This document shows positions 25,576 through 32,882 of a stretch of DNA of 40,977 nt, in pieces. The DNA is from Gammaproteobacteria bacterium (GTDB taxonomy: Bacteria > Pseudomonadota > Gammaproteobacteria > Pseudomonadales > Azotimanducaceae), in NCBI GenBank assembly GCA_021773555.1, contig JAJFKA010000085.1:1-40977 (forward strand), written 5' to 3'. Numbering within the stretch: position 1 is the stretch's first letter; every line of letters starts with the position of its first letter. The translations under genes and the position numbers were made by a program. The notes under the pieces are model-generated. The model was given only the letters and a program-made list of their open reading frames with translations. It was not told the origin of the DNA and did no database searches.

Positions 25576-26721
25576 TTAGACCGGTTCGAGAAAAACCTGC
25601 AACTCGGAAGGCCCGCCCAGATTGCTCATCCCTGAGCGGTCCTTTTCGATTAGCTTGATTGTCCTGAAGTTCTTTGACAGCGCGGCCACCGCAATCTCCC
25701 CTTCCAGTCGCGCAAGGTGTGCACCCAGACAGAAATGGATGCCGAAGCCAAACGCAAGATGGGGATTTGGATCCCGGTCAATCAGAAACTGGTCTGCCTG
25801 GTCGAAAACGGATTCGTCACGATTAGCGGATGCCATCATCGGCATAACGAGATGGCCTTTCGGAATTTTAATTCCGGCGATCTCAGTGTCGCAGGTCGTG
25901 CGTCGGATGGTGGCGGAGAACGGCGAATAGAAGCGTAAAGCTTCCTCGATAAAAGTTGGAATCAGCTTGGGGTCCTGCTTGAGTTGCGCAAGTGTTTCCG
26001 GGAACTCATCAAAAATTCGAACCGATGCTGTGATCAATCCGGTGGTCGTCTCGTTACCGGCAATTAATAACAGGCGACAGAAACTTAGCAGTTCTGCATT
26101 GCTGAGCATGCCCTCGTCGGTTTCTGTTTCAACAAGTCGGCCAAGCAGATGGTTGATCGGATTTCGGCGCAATTCCTCGATTCTGTCGATGAAATAGGTA
26201 TCCATTTCTGCGCCCGCCTGCTCTGCTTCGGGACTGGGTGTTGCGAAAAGAATATCACCGATGTTGCTGAAGATGGCATCTGACCATCGCTTGAACAAAA
26301 GGATGTCGCCATCCTGAACACCGAGCATATGCGCAATCACGGTTACCGGAAGCGGCGCTGCCAGCGCAGTGACCAGGTCAAGCCGGGGTTGTGCCTTCAT
26401 AGCATCAATAAGTTGGGTGCACTGCGCGCTGATCAGTGGACGCTGAGCCTCAATATGTGAAGGCTTGAAGGCACGACTGACCAGTTTTCGAAGCCGGTTA
26501 TGTACCGGTGGGTCGCTGAACAACATACCTGGCGTTTGTCTTTCCTCCGCTGGGCGCAGTGAGACGTCCGATGAGAAAGTTCGGTTGTCCCTTAGCACCT
26601 GATTCACGTCGCTATGCCGTGCAATTTGCCAGCGACCTTCGCCAACTCTTGCAACCGGGCTTTCGCGCCTGGCCTGGGCGTAGTCCAAATAAGGGTCGAC
26701 CTGATTTTCAGTTTCGCTCAT
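25576..26721 (-). CDS. Cytochrome P450
   Basis: A 381-residue soluble bacterial P450. I-helix AGNETTTG (221-228), ExxR as EALR (260-263) and the heme loop FGFGIHFCLG (324-333, Cys331 as axial ligand) are all intact. Use of a separate ferredoxin and reductase is expected, but neither gene is nearby. The frame is open for 24 more codons, but GCAGGAG sits before MSETENQV, so I start at 26721. The substrate is unknown. It converges with the ALDH gene, and the MITE lies about 160 bp upstream of its start, where its promoter would be. Confidence 0.95.
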   Translation of the reverse strand: MSETENQVDPYLDYAQARRESPVARVGEGRWQIARHSDVNQVLRDNRTFSSDVSLRPAEERQTPGMLFSDPPVHNRLRKLVSRAFKPSHIEAQRPLISAQCTQLIDAMKAQPRLDLVTALAAPLPVTVIAHMLGVQDGDILLFKRWSDAIFSNIGDILFATPSPEAEQAGAEMDTYFIDRIEELRRNPINHLLGRLVETETDEGMLSNAELLSFCRLLLIAGNETTTGLITASVRIFDEFPETLAQLKQDPKLIPTFIEEALRFYSPFSATIRRTTCDTEIAGIKIPKGHLVMPMMASANRDESVFDQADQFLIDRDPNPHLAFGFGIHFCLGAHLARLEGEIAVAALSKNFRTIKLIEKDRSGMSNLGGPSELQVFLEPV

Positions 26722-26867
26722 AACAACTCCTGCAACGAGGATGGCATTGTACTCGCGAAGCTCTGATTTAAGATTATTTTTTCGTGAGGACAAGGTTTAA
26801 ATTCGCGAGGTTTTGTGTACGGATTCAACGCAGTCATCGCGGAAAAAGTGGTGCGGCATTCCGAGCT

Positions 26868-26878
26868 TAATCAGAGGT
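26868..26878. repeat. Left target-site duplication of the MITE
   Basis: TAATCAGAGGT directly abuts the left terminal inverted repeat and recurs exactly on the other side at 27141-27151. The next base differs on each side, so the duplication is 11 bp. Confidence 0.88.
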
Positions 26879-27140
26879 GAATGGCACTTACTTAGGCAAA
26901 TTCCGTCGTTCGAGGTGCCATCTCGAAGACTTTAGCGGAAGGGGCAGTGGTTCCTTTCCGCAGCCTTCAGGCCGGGCCGCGTTCGGATAGCGCCGAACGC
27001 GTGGAGGAAGGGGGCCGCCATCGGACCCGCAGGGGCTTTCGACCAAGTGAGGGAAGCTCGGAGAGCCGCAAGCCGCGTAGGAAAGGAACCACTGCCCCTT
27101 CTGCGAAACAACCCGGTTCGATGTTAAGTAAGTGCCATTC
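26879..27140. mobile_element. 262-bp MITE-like element with terminal inverted repeats
   Basis: The ends are 16-bp perfect inverted repeats: GAATGGCACTTACTTA at 26879-26894 and its complement at 27125-27140. Inside are a second, 22-bp perfect inverted pair (26938-26959 with 27080-27101) and a hairpin with a 9-bp stem, CGCGTTCGG at 26978-26986 with CCGAACGCG at 26993-27001. It is flanked by an exact 11-bp direct repeat, so it transposed here. It has no transposase and is too short to code for one, so it would need an enzyme supplied elsewhere. An 11-bp duplication fits IS4-group transposases, but that origin is a guess. The interior is more GC-rich than the flanks. Confidence 0.88.
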
Positions 27141-27151
27141 TAATCAGAGGT
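27141..27151. repeat. Right target-site duplication of the MITE
   Basis: An exact copy of TAATCAGAGGT (26868-26878) immediately after the right terminal inverted repeat. Confidence 0.88.
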
Positions 27152-27209
27152 TACCCAGGTAACGAACCACGTTCCGCAGCCAAAGCCACTGCGTTCTCCC
27201 GTAATGTCC

Positions 27210-27240
27210 TTGACAGTTAATTAACCATATGGTTAATTAA
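27210..27240 (+). promoter_or_regulatory. Promoter and palindromic operator of the ArsR-type regulator
   Basis: 27217-27240 is a perfect 24-bp palindrome whose half is TTAATTAACCAT. It directly follows a consensus -35 TTGACA (27210-27215). A weak -10 (TTAATT, 27233-27238) falls 17 bp later inside the palindrome. A repressor bound here would block the promoter, so autoregulation by the ArsR-type protein starting at 27280 is the natural reading. Confidence 0.82.
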
Positions 27241-27279
27241 ATCCGGCTGCAAGACTGCATGAACAAACAGGAGAGAACA

Positions 27280-27591
27280 ATGGATGCCTACACGGCGCTG
27301 GCAGACCCTACTCGCCGCGAGATACTGAGGTTACTGGACGACGGGCCGCTGGAATCGAGTGAAATTGCACGACATTTCACTATCTCCAAACCAGCGATCT
27401 CCAAACATCTCAAAAAGTTACTGGAGGGAGCCCTGGTGTCACGCAGCACCGCGGCACAGCGGCGTATCTACGAGGTCAATCCGGATGGATTCGCCGAGCT
27501 CGAGTCATGGCTTTCGTCCAGGCGAGGAGCCTGGGAATCCAGACTCGATAACCTGCAAAAGTTTCTGGAGAAAAGTCATGAAAAAATTTGA
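27280..27591 (+). CDS. ArsR-family (SdpR-like) winged-helix regulator
   Basis: A 103-residue winged-helix protein (ADPTRREILRLL at the start, then SEIARHFTISKPAISKHLKKL as recognition region, and RIYEVNP in the wing). It lacks the cysteine metal-sensing motif of classic ArsR proteins, so it is probably not a metal sensor. An ATG at 27259 is in frame, but AGGAGAG at 27269-27275 points to 27280. Its gene overlaps the next one, an SRPBCC protein, by 14 bases. ArsR-SRPBCC pairs are a recurrent arrangement. Confidence 0.93.
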   Translation: MDAYTALADPTRREILRLLDDGPLESSEIARHFTISKPAISKHLKKLLEGALVSRSTAAQRRIYEVNPDGFAELESWLSSRRGAWESRLDNLQKFLEKSHEKI

Positions 27592-28090
27592 TGGGTTGCC
27601 ACCGTCCGATGTTGATAATGATGCAGTCGCGGTGATTACCGGAAACGCCAGGGTTCGTCGGGTCGAAATTCGACGCCTGCTCCGGTTCTCGATAAACCGT
27701 GTCTGGGATGCGATTGTAGAACCCGAACAGATTGAGCAGTGGTTCACTGCTGCGGAAATTGACCACCATGAAAATGGCAGGCTGCGTCTGGATTTCGGAT
27801 CAGTTGTTGTCAACGGCACGATAAAGACATTCATGCCACCGCATGTGCTGGCCTACACCTGGGAACAAGAGGGGGAAGGCACATCACTGGTTTGTTTCGA
27901 CCTCGTCGAAACTTCACAAAATGAAACATTGCTGACGGTGGTTCAGACGATGCTTGATGAAGACGTTGCGTTTGATGTCGGTTCAGGTTGGCATATCATG
28001 CTTGAGCGCCTTGCGCTCCAGATGGCGACCAGCGAACCCGCATCGCTGGACCGAGAGCGGGAAAACCTGATCGTGCAACGCTACAGGTAG
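27578..28090 (+). CDS. SRPBCC (AHSA1/START-like) domain protein
   Basis: A 170-residue protein with an AHSA1-type SRPBCC fold: FSINRVWDAIVEPEQIEQWF near residue 40, then LRLDFGSVVVNGTIKTFMPPHVLAYTW, and a final helix GSGWHIMLERLALQM. These helix-grip folds bind hydrophobic ligands. It starts at ATG 27578 (GGAG just upstream) inside the end of the ArsR gene, in another frame. The ligand may be what the ArsR partner responds to, but this is not known. The frame is open further upstream, but that part is the ArsR gene in shadow. Confidence 0.9.
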   Translation: MKKFDGLPPSDVDNDAVAVITGNARVRRVEIRRLLRFSINRVWDAIVEPEQIEQWFTAAEIDHHENGRLRLDFGSVVVNGTIKTFMPPHVLAYTWEQEGEGTSLVCFDLVETSQNETLLTVVQTMLDEDVAFDVGSGWHIMLERLALQMATSEPASLDRERENLIVQRYR

Positions 28091-28127
28091 TGGTGCTGGT
28101 TCGGACAGGGTTTCAGTTGGAAGCATT

Positions 28128-29327
28128 ATGATGAAAGCGAAAACCGGGAAGAAAGTTTTGATCGTTGGTGGTGGGATTGGCGGACTTGCGGCATCGCTTT
28201 CGCTTGCACGACAAGGTTTTGAAGTGGCACTCTTCGAGCAGACACCGGAAATTAACGAAACCGGCGCGGGTATTCAATTGAGCCCCAATTGCACCAGAGT
28301 GCTCTTCGACGTTGGCCTGGAGTCTGCATTGCGTCCGGTAGCATTCCTGCCCGAGGGTGGGGAAATGCGGGATTGGAAGTCCGGGCGGGTGATCGCTCAA
28401 TCAAAGCTCGGGTCGTCAGCGATTCATGAATATGGATTCCCCTACTACCATGTTCATCGCGCCGATCTTATCGGTTTGCTTGAGAATGCCGCGCGTGAGC
28501 ACGATAGTATTGAAGTAGTACCGGATACTAGAGTGACAGAGTTTGATCAGCAACCGGATGGCGTCACGATAACAACCGCGGCGAAGGAAACCTGTCGAGG
28601 GCATATGCTGATCGGCGCCGACGGTATTCATTCCATGGTACGAGCGCAGTTGTTTGGTGCAGAAGCACCCGTTTTTACAGGTAATGTGGCCTGGCGTGCA
28701 CTGGTTCCGGTTGCGCGGTTGCCGCGAGATCTGATCAGACCGATGGCGACCGTGTGGTGGGGGCCCGGTGGACATTTCGTTCACTACTACGTGCGTGGTG
28801 GGGAACTCTTGAACTGTGTTTGCGTGACCGAAAAGCAGGGATGGCAAGTTGAGTCCTGGACGGAACGTGGTGACTATTCTGAGCTCAAGGCGGACTTCGC
28901 TGGCTGGCATCCGGATATTCAGGAGTTGATTGATCAGACAGATCGGGATTCGCTGTTCAAGTGGGCGTTGTTTGATCGTCGTCCCATGTCAAGTTGGGGA
29001 CGAGGCAGGGTGACCTTGTTGGGCGATGCCTGTCATCCGACATTGCCGTTTATGGCCCAGGGTGCTGCGATGGCTATTGAAGACGGCGCAGTACTGGCGC
29101 GGTGTCTGAATGGTACTGGGACAATCGACGCAAACTTGAAACAGTATGAAGCGTTACGCAGGCAACGAACTGCTGGCGTCCAGAGCGGTTCGCGCCGCAA
29201 CGCAAAAGTATTTCATTTACGCGGGATTAAAGCCCGCTTGCGGAACCTGGCAGCGGCCAGGGCATCCGGCGGTGCGATGGAACGACTGTTTCGCTATAAC
29301 GCTTTGACAGCCCACCAGGAAATCTGA
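28128..29327 (+). CDS. FAD-dependent aromatic-ring monooxygenase (salicylate/6-hydroxynicotinate type)
   Basis: A 399-residue class A flavoprotein monooxygenase. GGGIGGLAASLSLARQG binds ADP, the DG fingerprint is IGADGIHSMVR, and GDACHPTLPFMAQGAAMAIEDG is the second FAD motif. It would hydroxylate an aromatic substrate using NAD(P)H and O2. The closest feel is to salicylate 1-monooxygenase and 6-hydroxynicotinate 3-monooxygenase. It starts 37 bp after the SRPBCC gene and is probably in the ArsR-controlled operon. No ring-cleavage enzyme is nearby, so the substrate stays open. The start is 28128 or 28131 (adjacent ATGs). Confidence 0.92.
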   Translation: MMKAKTGKKVLIVGGGIGGLAASLSLARQGFEVALFEQTPEINETGAGIQLSPNCTRVLFDVGLESALRPVAFLPEGGEMRDWKSGRVIAQSKLGSSAIHEYGFPYYHVHRADLIGLLENAAREHDSIEVVPDTRVTEFDQQPDGVTITTAAKETCRGHMLIGADGIHSMVRAQLFGAEAPVFTGNVAWRALVPVARLPRDLIRPMATVWWGPGGHFVHYYVRGGELLNCVCVTEKQGWQVESWTERGDYSELKADFAGWHPDIQELIDQTDRDSLFKWALFDRRPMSSWGRGRVTLLGDACHPTLPFMAQGAAMAIEDGAVLARCLNGTGTIDANLKQYEALRRQRTAGVQSGSRRNAKVFHLRGIKARLRNLAAARASGGAMERLFRYNALTAHQEI

Positions 29328-29380
29328 ACCAGGGTCAAAATGTTTCGTGTTTTCTGATAGCTCCCGGCTCCCGCGGCGGC

Positions 29381-29932
29381 CTAAAGAGGCCTTTCCATTT
29401 TGATGATGACATTATCGGCACCATTGGCGGCTATCTGTGTTTCGCGACTGACTTCATGGTAACCCCGGGCCAGATAAAGCGGTTCTCCCGGCACGGTGGA
29501 ACCGAGTTCAATGCGCCGAAAACCGGCTTCTCGTGCTGCGTCTTCGCCGAGGTTCAGTAACAGCGTACCGATTCCATTTCGGGTCCAGTCCGGGTGAGTG
29601 TACATCGCTCGAATTCGCGCTGCGTCAACCCCGGGGTCGCTCAAGGTGTCATCCCGTCCCTTGGTATGGTCGCCGCCGTAAAGCGTTTTTCGCTTTCCCC
29701 AGCCACCGCATCCAACCATGATCGTGCCTCCTTGAAGCCGGGTTTCGATCACAAAATAAGTTTCATCCTCGATCAGCGAGTGATCCACACCCATACTCTC
29801 CTGTGCCGCATTGATCTCTTCATTGCTGAGGAACGGCTTCATATTGACCGCAATCGCGGCACTCATTAGCGCCCTTATCGCGGGGATATCTGCTGGCTGT
29901 GCAATGCGATGGGTAAAAACATATTGAGTCAT
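29381..29932 (-). CDS. GNAT-family N-acetyltransferase
   Basis: A 183-residue GNAT protein (FTHRIAQPADIPAIRALMSAA at the start; RAMYTHPDWTRNGIGTLLLNLGEDAARE holding the acetyl-CoA loop RNGIG; RRIELGSTVPGEPLYLARGYHEV). The middle carries a GGWGKRKTLYGGD segment seen in a subgroup of GNATs. Substrate unknown. It converges with the monooxygenase, 53 bp away, and stands alone. Confidence 0.88.
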   Translation of the reverse strand: MTQYVFTHRIAQPADIPAIRALMSAAIAVNMKPFLSNEEINAAQESMGVDHSLIEDETYFVIETRLQGGTIMVGCGGWGKRKTLYGGDHTKGRDDTLSDPGVDAARIRAMYTHPDWTRNGIGTLLLNLGEDAAREAGFRRIELGSTVPGEPLYLARGYHEVSRETQIAANGADNVIIKMERPL

Positions 29933-30093
29933 GCGTTTATCGTCTAGTCCATGGGATTCGCCGCCCGCAGGCTTGAATCCACGGACGGCGAGGACCGGAT
30001 AATTTCATCGGAAGTGCAACGGCGCAAGTAGTTTATTCAAAAAGCAATGCGGATATTTGTGGACGCGGAGCCCGGATCCGTTGCCGGGATGGA

Positions 30094-30468
30094 TCAGGCG
30101 GAAACACATCTCCCTTGGCTTGCAAGCGCCTCTTCGTAGATGTGGCTGATTTTGCGCAGGCGAAATGTCCGATTAGGGTGTTCTGTTTTGTGCACAGCCA
30201 GAGACTTCGTGGCCAGGTCCAAATGATGCCAGACAAAGCCATCGACCGCCTCCCAATCGGGGATGTCCACTCGCTGGTTCCGGGTTTCGATAATGAATGC
30301 CACAGTCACCTCCTGGATCGAATCATGTACCGTTAGAGTCAGTCGGCAGCCCGAATCGGTCGACCGGATGGCCGGTTTCAGATGAAAGGTATGGGTGTTA
30401 ACCGCAACTGTTAATGGATGAGTCCGGGTATACAATGGGCGACGCTTGCTAAAAGAAGGAAAGTCCAT
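30094..30468 (-). CDS. Possible small hypothetical protein
   Basis: An open frame of about 125 codons whose C-terminal 100 residues have protein-like composition (TLTVHDSIQEVTVAFIIETRN; HPNRTFRLRKISHIYEEALA). I recognise no family. The ATG used (30466-30468) overlaps the GST start on the other strand, which is awkward, so the real start may be an internal TTG or GTG. It may also be non-coding. Without it, 29933-30466 would be a 534-bp empty gap. Confidence 0.4.
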   Translation of the reverse strand: MDFPSFSKRRPLYTRTHPLTVAVNTHTFHLKPAIRSTDSGCRLTLTVHDSIQEVTVAFIIETRNQRVDIPDWEAVDGFVWHHLDLATKSLAVHKTEHPNRTFRLRKISHIYEEALASQGRCVSA

Positions 30469-31072
30469 GCATCTGTACACCCAAAGCCGGTCGCCCAATG
30501 GGCAGCGCGTCAATGTCTTCCTGAAAGAAAAAGGCATCGAGATTCCGATAACGGAGATCGATTTGCGGGGGGCCGAAAACCTGAGTGAGGAATACCTGAA
30601 GAAGAATCCGTTCGGGCGAGTACCGGTCCTGGAACTGGACGATGGCAGTTATCTCGCGGAGAGTCAGGCTATCTGCCTGTTTCTCGAGCGAACTCAGCCA
30701 GCACCCAATCTGTTTGGAGACACAGCCGACGAACAGGCGAAAATCGAAATGTGGGCGAGGCGTGTTGAGCTGAATCTGTTAATCCCAGTGGCCCAGGCAT
30801 TTCGCAACAGCAGTGGTTTTTTCAAGGACAGAGAAAAGTGTGTTGCCGAGTGGGGTGAGGTTTCCGCGGAGATTGCTCGCGCTGCCGCGGTGCTCTTCGA
30901 TGGTCACTTGTCGATGAGTCGATACCTGATGGGTGACCGCTATTCGATTCCGGATATGACACTGGCGATTGTGATTGGGTTTGCAAAAGATGTCGGTCAG
31001 GATTTTTTAGACCTGCCTAATCTCGCTCGATTCCATCGGGAAGTTACAACCAGACCCGCGTTTCAATCGTGA
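30467..31072 (+). CDS. Glutathione S-transferase family protein
   Basis: A 201-residue GST. The thioredoxin-like N-terminal domain has MHLYTQSRSPNGQRVNVFLKE, the cis-Pro region NPFGRVPVLELDDG and the glutathione gamma-glutamyl site ESQAICLFLE. The all-helical C-terminal domain follows, with GDRYSIPDMTLAIVIGF. It resembles the theta/beta-like bacterial classes, but no class is assigned. AAGGAAAG before 30467 decides the start over an earlier in-frame ATG. It converges with the DUF1295 gene, 6 bp away. Confidence 0.92.
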   Translation: MHLYTQSRSPNGQRVNVFLKEKGIEIPITEIDLRGAENLSEEYLKKNPFGRVPVLELDDGSYLAESQAICLFLERTQPAPNLFGDTADEQAKIEMWARRVELNLLIPVAQAFRNSSGFFKDREKCVAEWGEVSAEIARAAAVLFDGHLSMSRYLMGDRYSIPDMTLAIVIGFAKDVGQDFLDLPNLARFHREVTTRPAFQS

Positions 31073-31078
31073 CTTACC

Positions 31079-31963
31079 TCATTTCTTCAGGCGACCGAGT
31101 GGAATCAGGGCGAGTGTAGTAGCCTTGTAATCAGCATAGCCTGGTTTGTTCGCTACCAGCCTTTTGTCGATCATCGGGATACTGATGAAAACGAAGAGCA
31201 AAATCATGGCGAGCGGACCCATCGCGATATGGTGTGCTGTGTTCCCTGAGGCGGCATAACCAAACAGGAAGATTCCAATCCAGAACCCAATCTCACCCAG
31301 GTAATTGGGGTGACGGCACCAGGCCCAGACACCGGTATTCAGCACTTCGGCGGAATCCTGCCGTTGCGCTCGGAATTTGTGCAACTCCCAGTCTGCTTTT
31401 GTTTCCAGCCAGAGCGCAGCCGCAGTTATTATAACGGCGGCCACGTCCCAGAGATTCAAAGGCTGAGTTCCGGCAGATACAGCCGGATACATCGCCAGGC
31501 AGCCGAGGAAAACAATCAGGGTGGGGACAAGGTGGATTCCGGTCAAATTGACTACAAAATACCAGGGACCGGACTGCCCACGCAGCTCAATGTAACGCCA
31601 GTCCTCGTGACTGAGTCCTCGCCAGCTATAAGCCCAGTTGCCGGTCAGACGCAGCCCCCAGGCGAGCGTGACAACGATGACCAACAGCTGACGGATGAAT
31701 GAAACCCCTTCGACTGAGCACCACAGGTAGCCTGCCAGGAGTGCAACAGGGGCGATGCTCCAGTATGGATCGTACACGCTGGCATTCTTTGTTAAGACAC
31801 TGAAGAAAAACACGACAATAGTCGCTGCGATATCCGCGAGCAGGAGTCGTTTGATGAGTTCCTCCTGGGGGAGCAATGCAAATACAGCGATCGCGGTGCA
31901 CAGACTGATGAAATAGATCGCAGCAATTTTGGCGAAATCAAGGCTGATCCCATTTGTATTCAA
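31079..31963 (-). CDS. DUF1295 (steroid 5-alpha-reductase-like) membrane protein
   Basis: A 294-residue integral membrane protein with about seven hydrophobic helices. Family marks are VYDPYWSIAPV, the central WRYIELRGQSGPWYFVVN, and the C-terminal WAWCRHPNYLGEIGFWIGIFL and PGYADYKATTLALIPL, as in the DUF1295/ICMT-steroid reductase superfamily. The HPNYLGE box is the NADPH/substrate region of relatives. The reaction is not established for this group. It stands alone on its strand, diverging from the methyltransferase-like gene. Confidence 0.93.
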   Translation of the reverse strand: MNTNGISLDFAKIAAIYFISLCTAIAVFALLPQEELIKRLLLADIAATIVVFFFSVLTKNASVYDPYWSIAPVALLAGYLWCSVEGVSFIRQLLVIVVTLAWGLRLTGNWAYSWRGLSHEDWRYIELRGQSGPWYFVVNLTGIHLVPTLIVFLGCLAMYPAVSAGTQPLNLWDVAAVIITAAALWLETKADWELHKFRAQRQDSAEVLNTGVWAWCRHPNYLGEIGFWIGIFLFGYAASGNTAHHIAMGPLAMILLFVFISIPMIDKRLVANKPGYADYKATTLALIPLGRLKK

Positions 31964-32095
31964 ATGATGAATCCGGCAATTAGGTTTACCTTATACTATC
32001 AATGTTCTCCCCGGGAGGCGTCGTTGAAAACGAATGAACATTGTTATCTGTAACCAGAACAGAGGGTTATGACTATGCGAAAAAGGACTAAAAAA

Positions 32096-32845
32096 ATGGA
32101 TAGAACGCTGACCGCGCTGTTTTTCTGCCTGGTGATTGCCGGCAATGCCGTCGCGCAGGGTATTGATGAAGTGCTCAAGGCCCCGGGGCGGAGTGAAGCG
32201 GACATCGCCCGTGATACACGCAGTCGCCCGGATGTTGTTGTACCGCTATTGGACCTGAAAGCAGGGGATCGTGTCGCAGACATTTTCGCTGGCGGTGGCT
32301 ACTACAGCGATATTCTTGCTGGGGTGGTTGGATCGGATGGCGAAGTACTGCTGCAGAATAATCGCGCCTATCGCAACTTCGCATCCAAAGCGCTGACCGA
32401 CCGATTCGAGGGGCGAAATCCGGAAAATGTGACCTTTCTGATCAGCGAGGCCGATGACCTGAAACTTGGACAATCAAATCTCGACGCGGCGTTGATTATC
32501 ATGTCCTATCACGACCTGTACCATCAGGATCCGGAGAACGGCTGGGCTGCAATCAATGCATCCCGATTTCTGGAACAGATATACACTGCACTCAAGCCAG
32601 GCGGACGATTCCTGATTGTCGATCATATGGCCGAGGAGATGAGTGGCAACAGTGCCGCGCAGGAATTGCACCGAATTGATATCGATTTCGCGAAGCAGGA
32701 TATCACCAGCCATGGCTTTGAATTAACGAGTGTCTCGGAAGTATTGCGCAATCCTGACGACGATCGTTCTCTAATGGTGTTTGATCCAAAAGTTCGGGGC
32801 AAGACTGACAGATTTATTCTGCTGTTTAGCAGACCAATCGAGTAA
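32096..32845 (+). CDS. Exported SAM-methyltransferase-like protein
   Basis: A 249-residue protein with a clear signal peptide (MDRTLTALFFCLVIAGNAVA) followed by a class I methyltransferase core: motif I appears as VADIFAGGGYYSDILAG, the acidic loop as LDAALIIMSYHDLYHQ, and the later strand as GGRFLIVDHMAEEM. This is like a known group of predicted methyltransferases with signal peptides. SAM is not expected in the periplasm, so real activity is puzzling. AGGA lies 8 bases before 32096; earlier in-frame ATGs at 32069 and 32075 are also plausible and would lengthen the charged N-terminus. Confidence 0.85.
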   Translation: MDRTLTALFFCLVIAGNAVAQGIDEVLKAPGRSEADIARDTRSRPDVVVPLLDLKAGDRVADIFAGGGYYSDILAGVVGSDGEVLLQNNRAYRNFASKALTDRFEGRNPENVTFLISEADDLKLGQSNLDAALIIMSYHDLYHQDPENGWAAINASRFLEQIYTALKPGGRFLIVDHMAEEMSGNSAAQELHRIDIDFAKQDITSHGFELTSVSEVLRNPDDDRSLMVFDPKVRGKTDRFILLFSRPIE

Positions 32846-32882
32846 CCGGAAAATCCGTTGCAGACTCAATGAGAGATCACCT

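Noticed and set aside
26947-27162. Plus-strand 71-codon ORF inside the MITE
   Set aside because: Arg/Ser-rich low-complexity composition reflects the inverted-repeat DNA. There is no ribosome site and it crosses the target duplication.
27359-27577. Longer SRPBCC protein starting inside the ArsR gene
   Set aside because: This part is the ArsR gene in another frame. The SRPBCC fold and a good ribosome site begin at 27578.
29378-29394. GGCCT-AAAG-AGGCC hairpin as terminator of the monooxygenase operon
   Set aside because: The stem is only 5 bp and is followed by TTTCC rather than a T-run. It also overlaps the GNAT stop codon.
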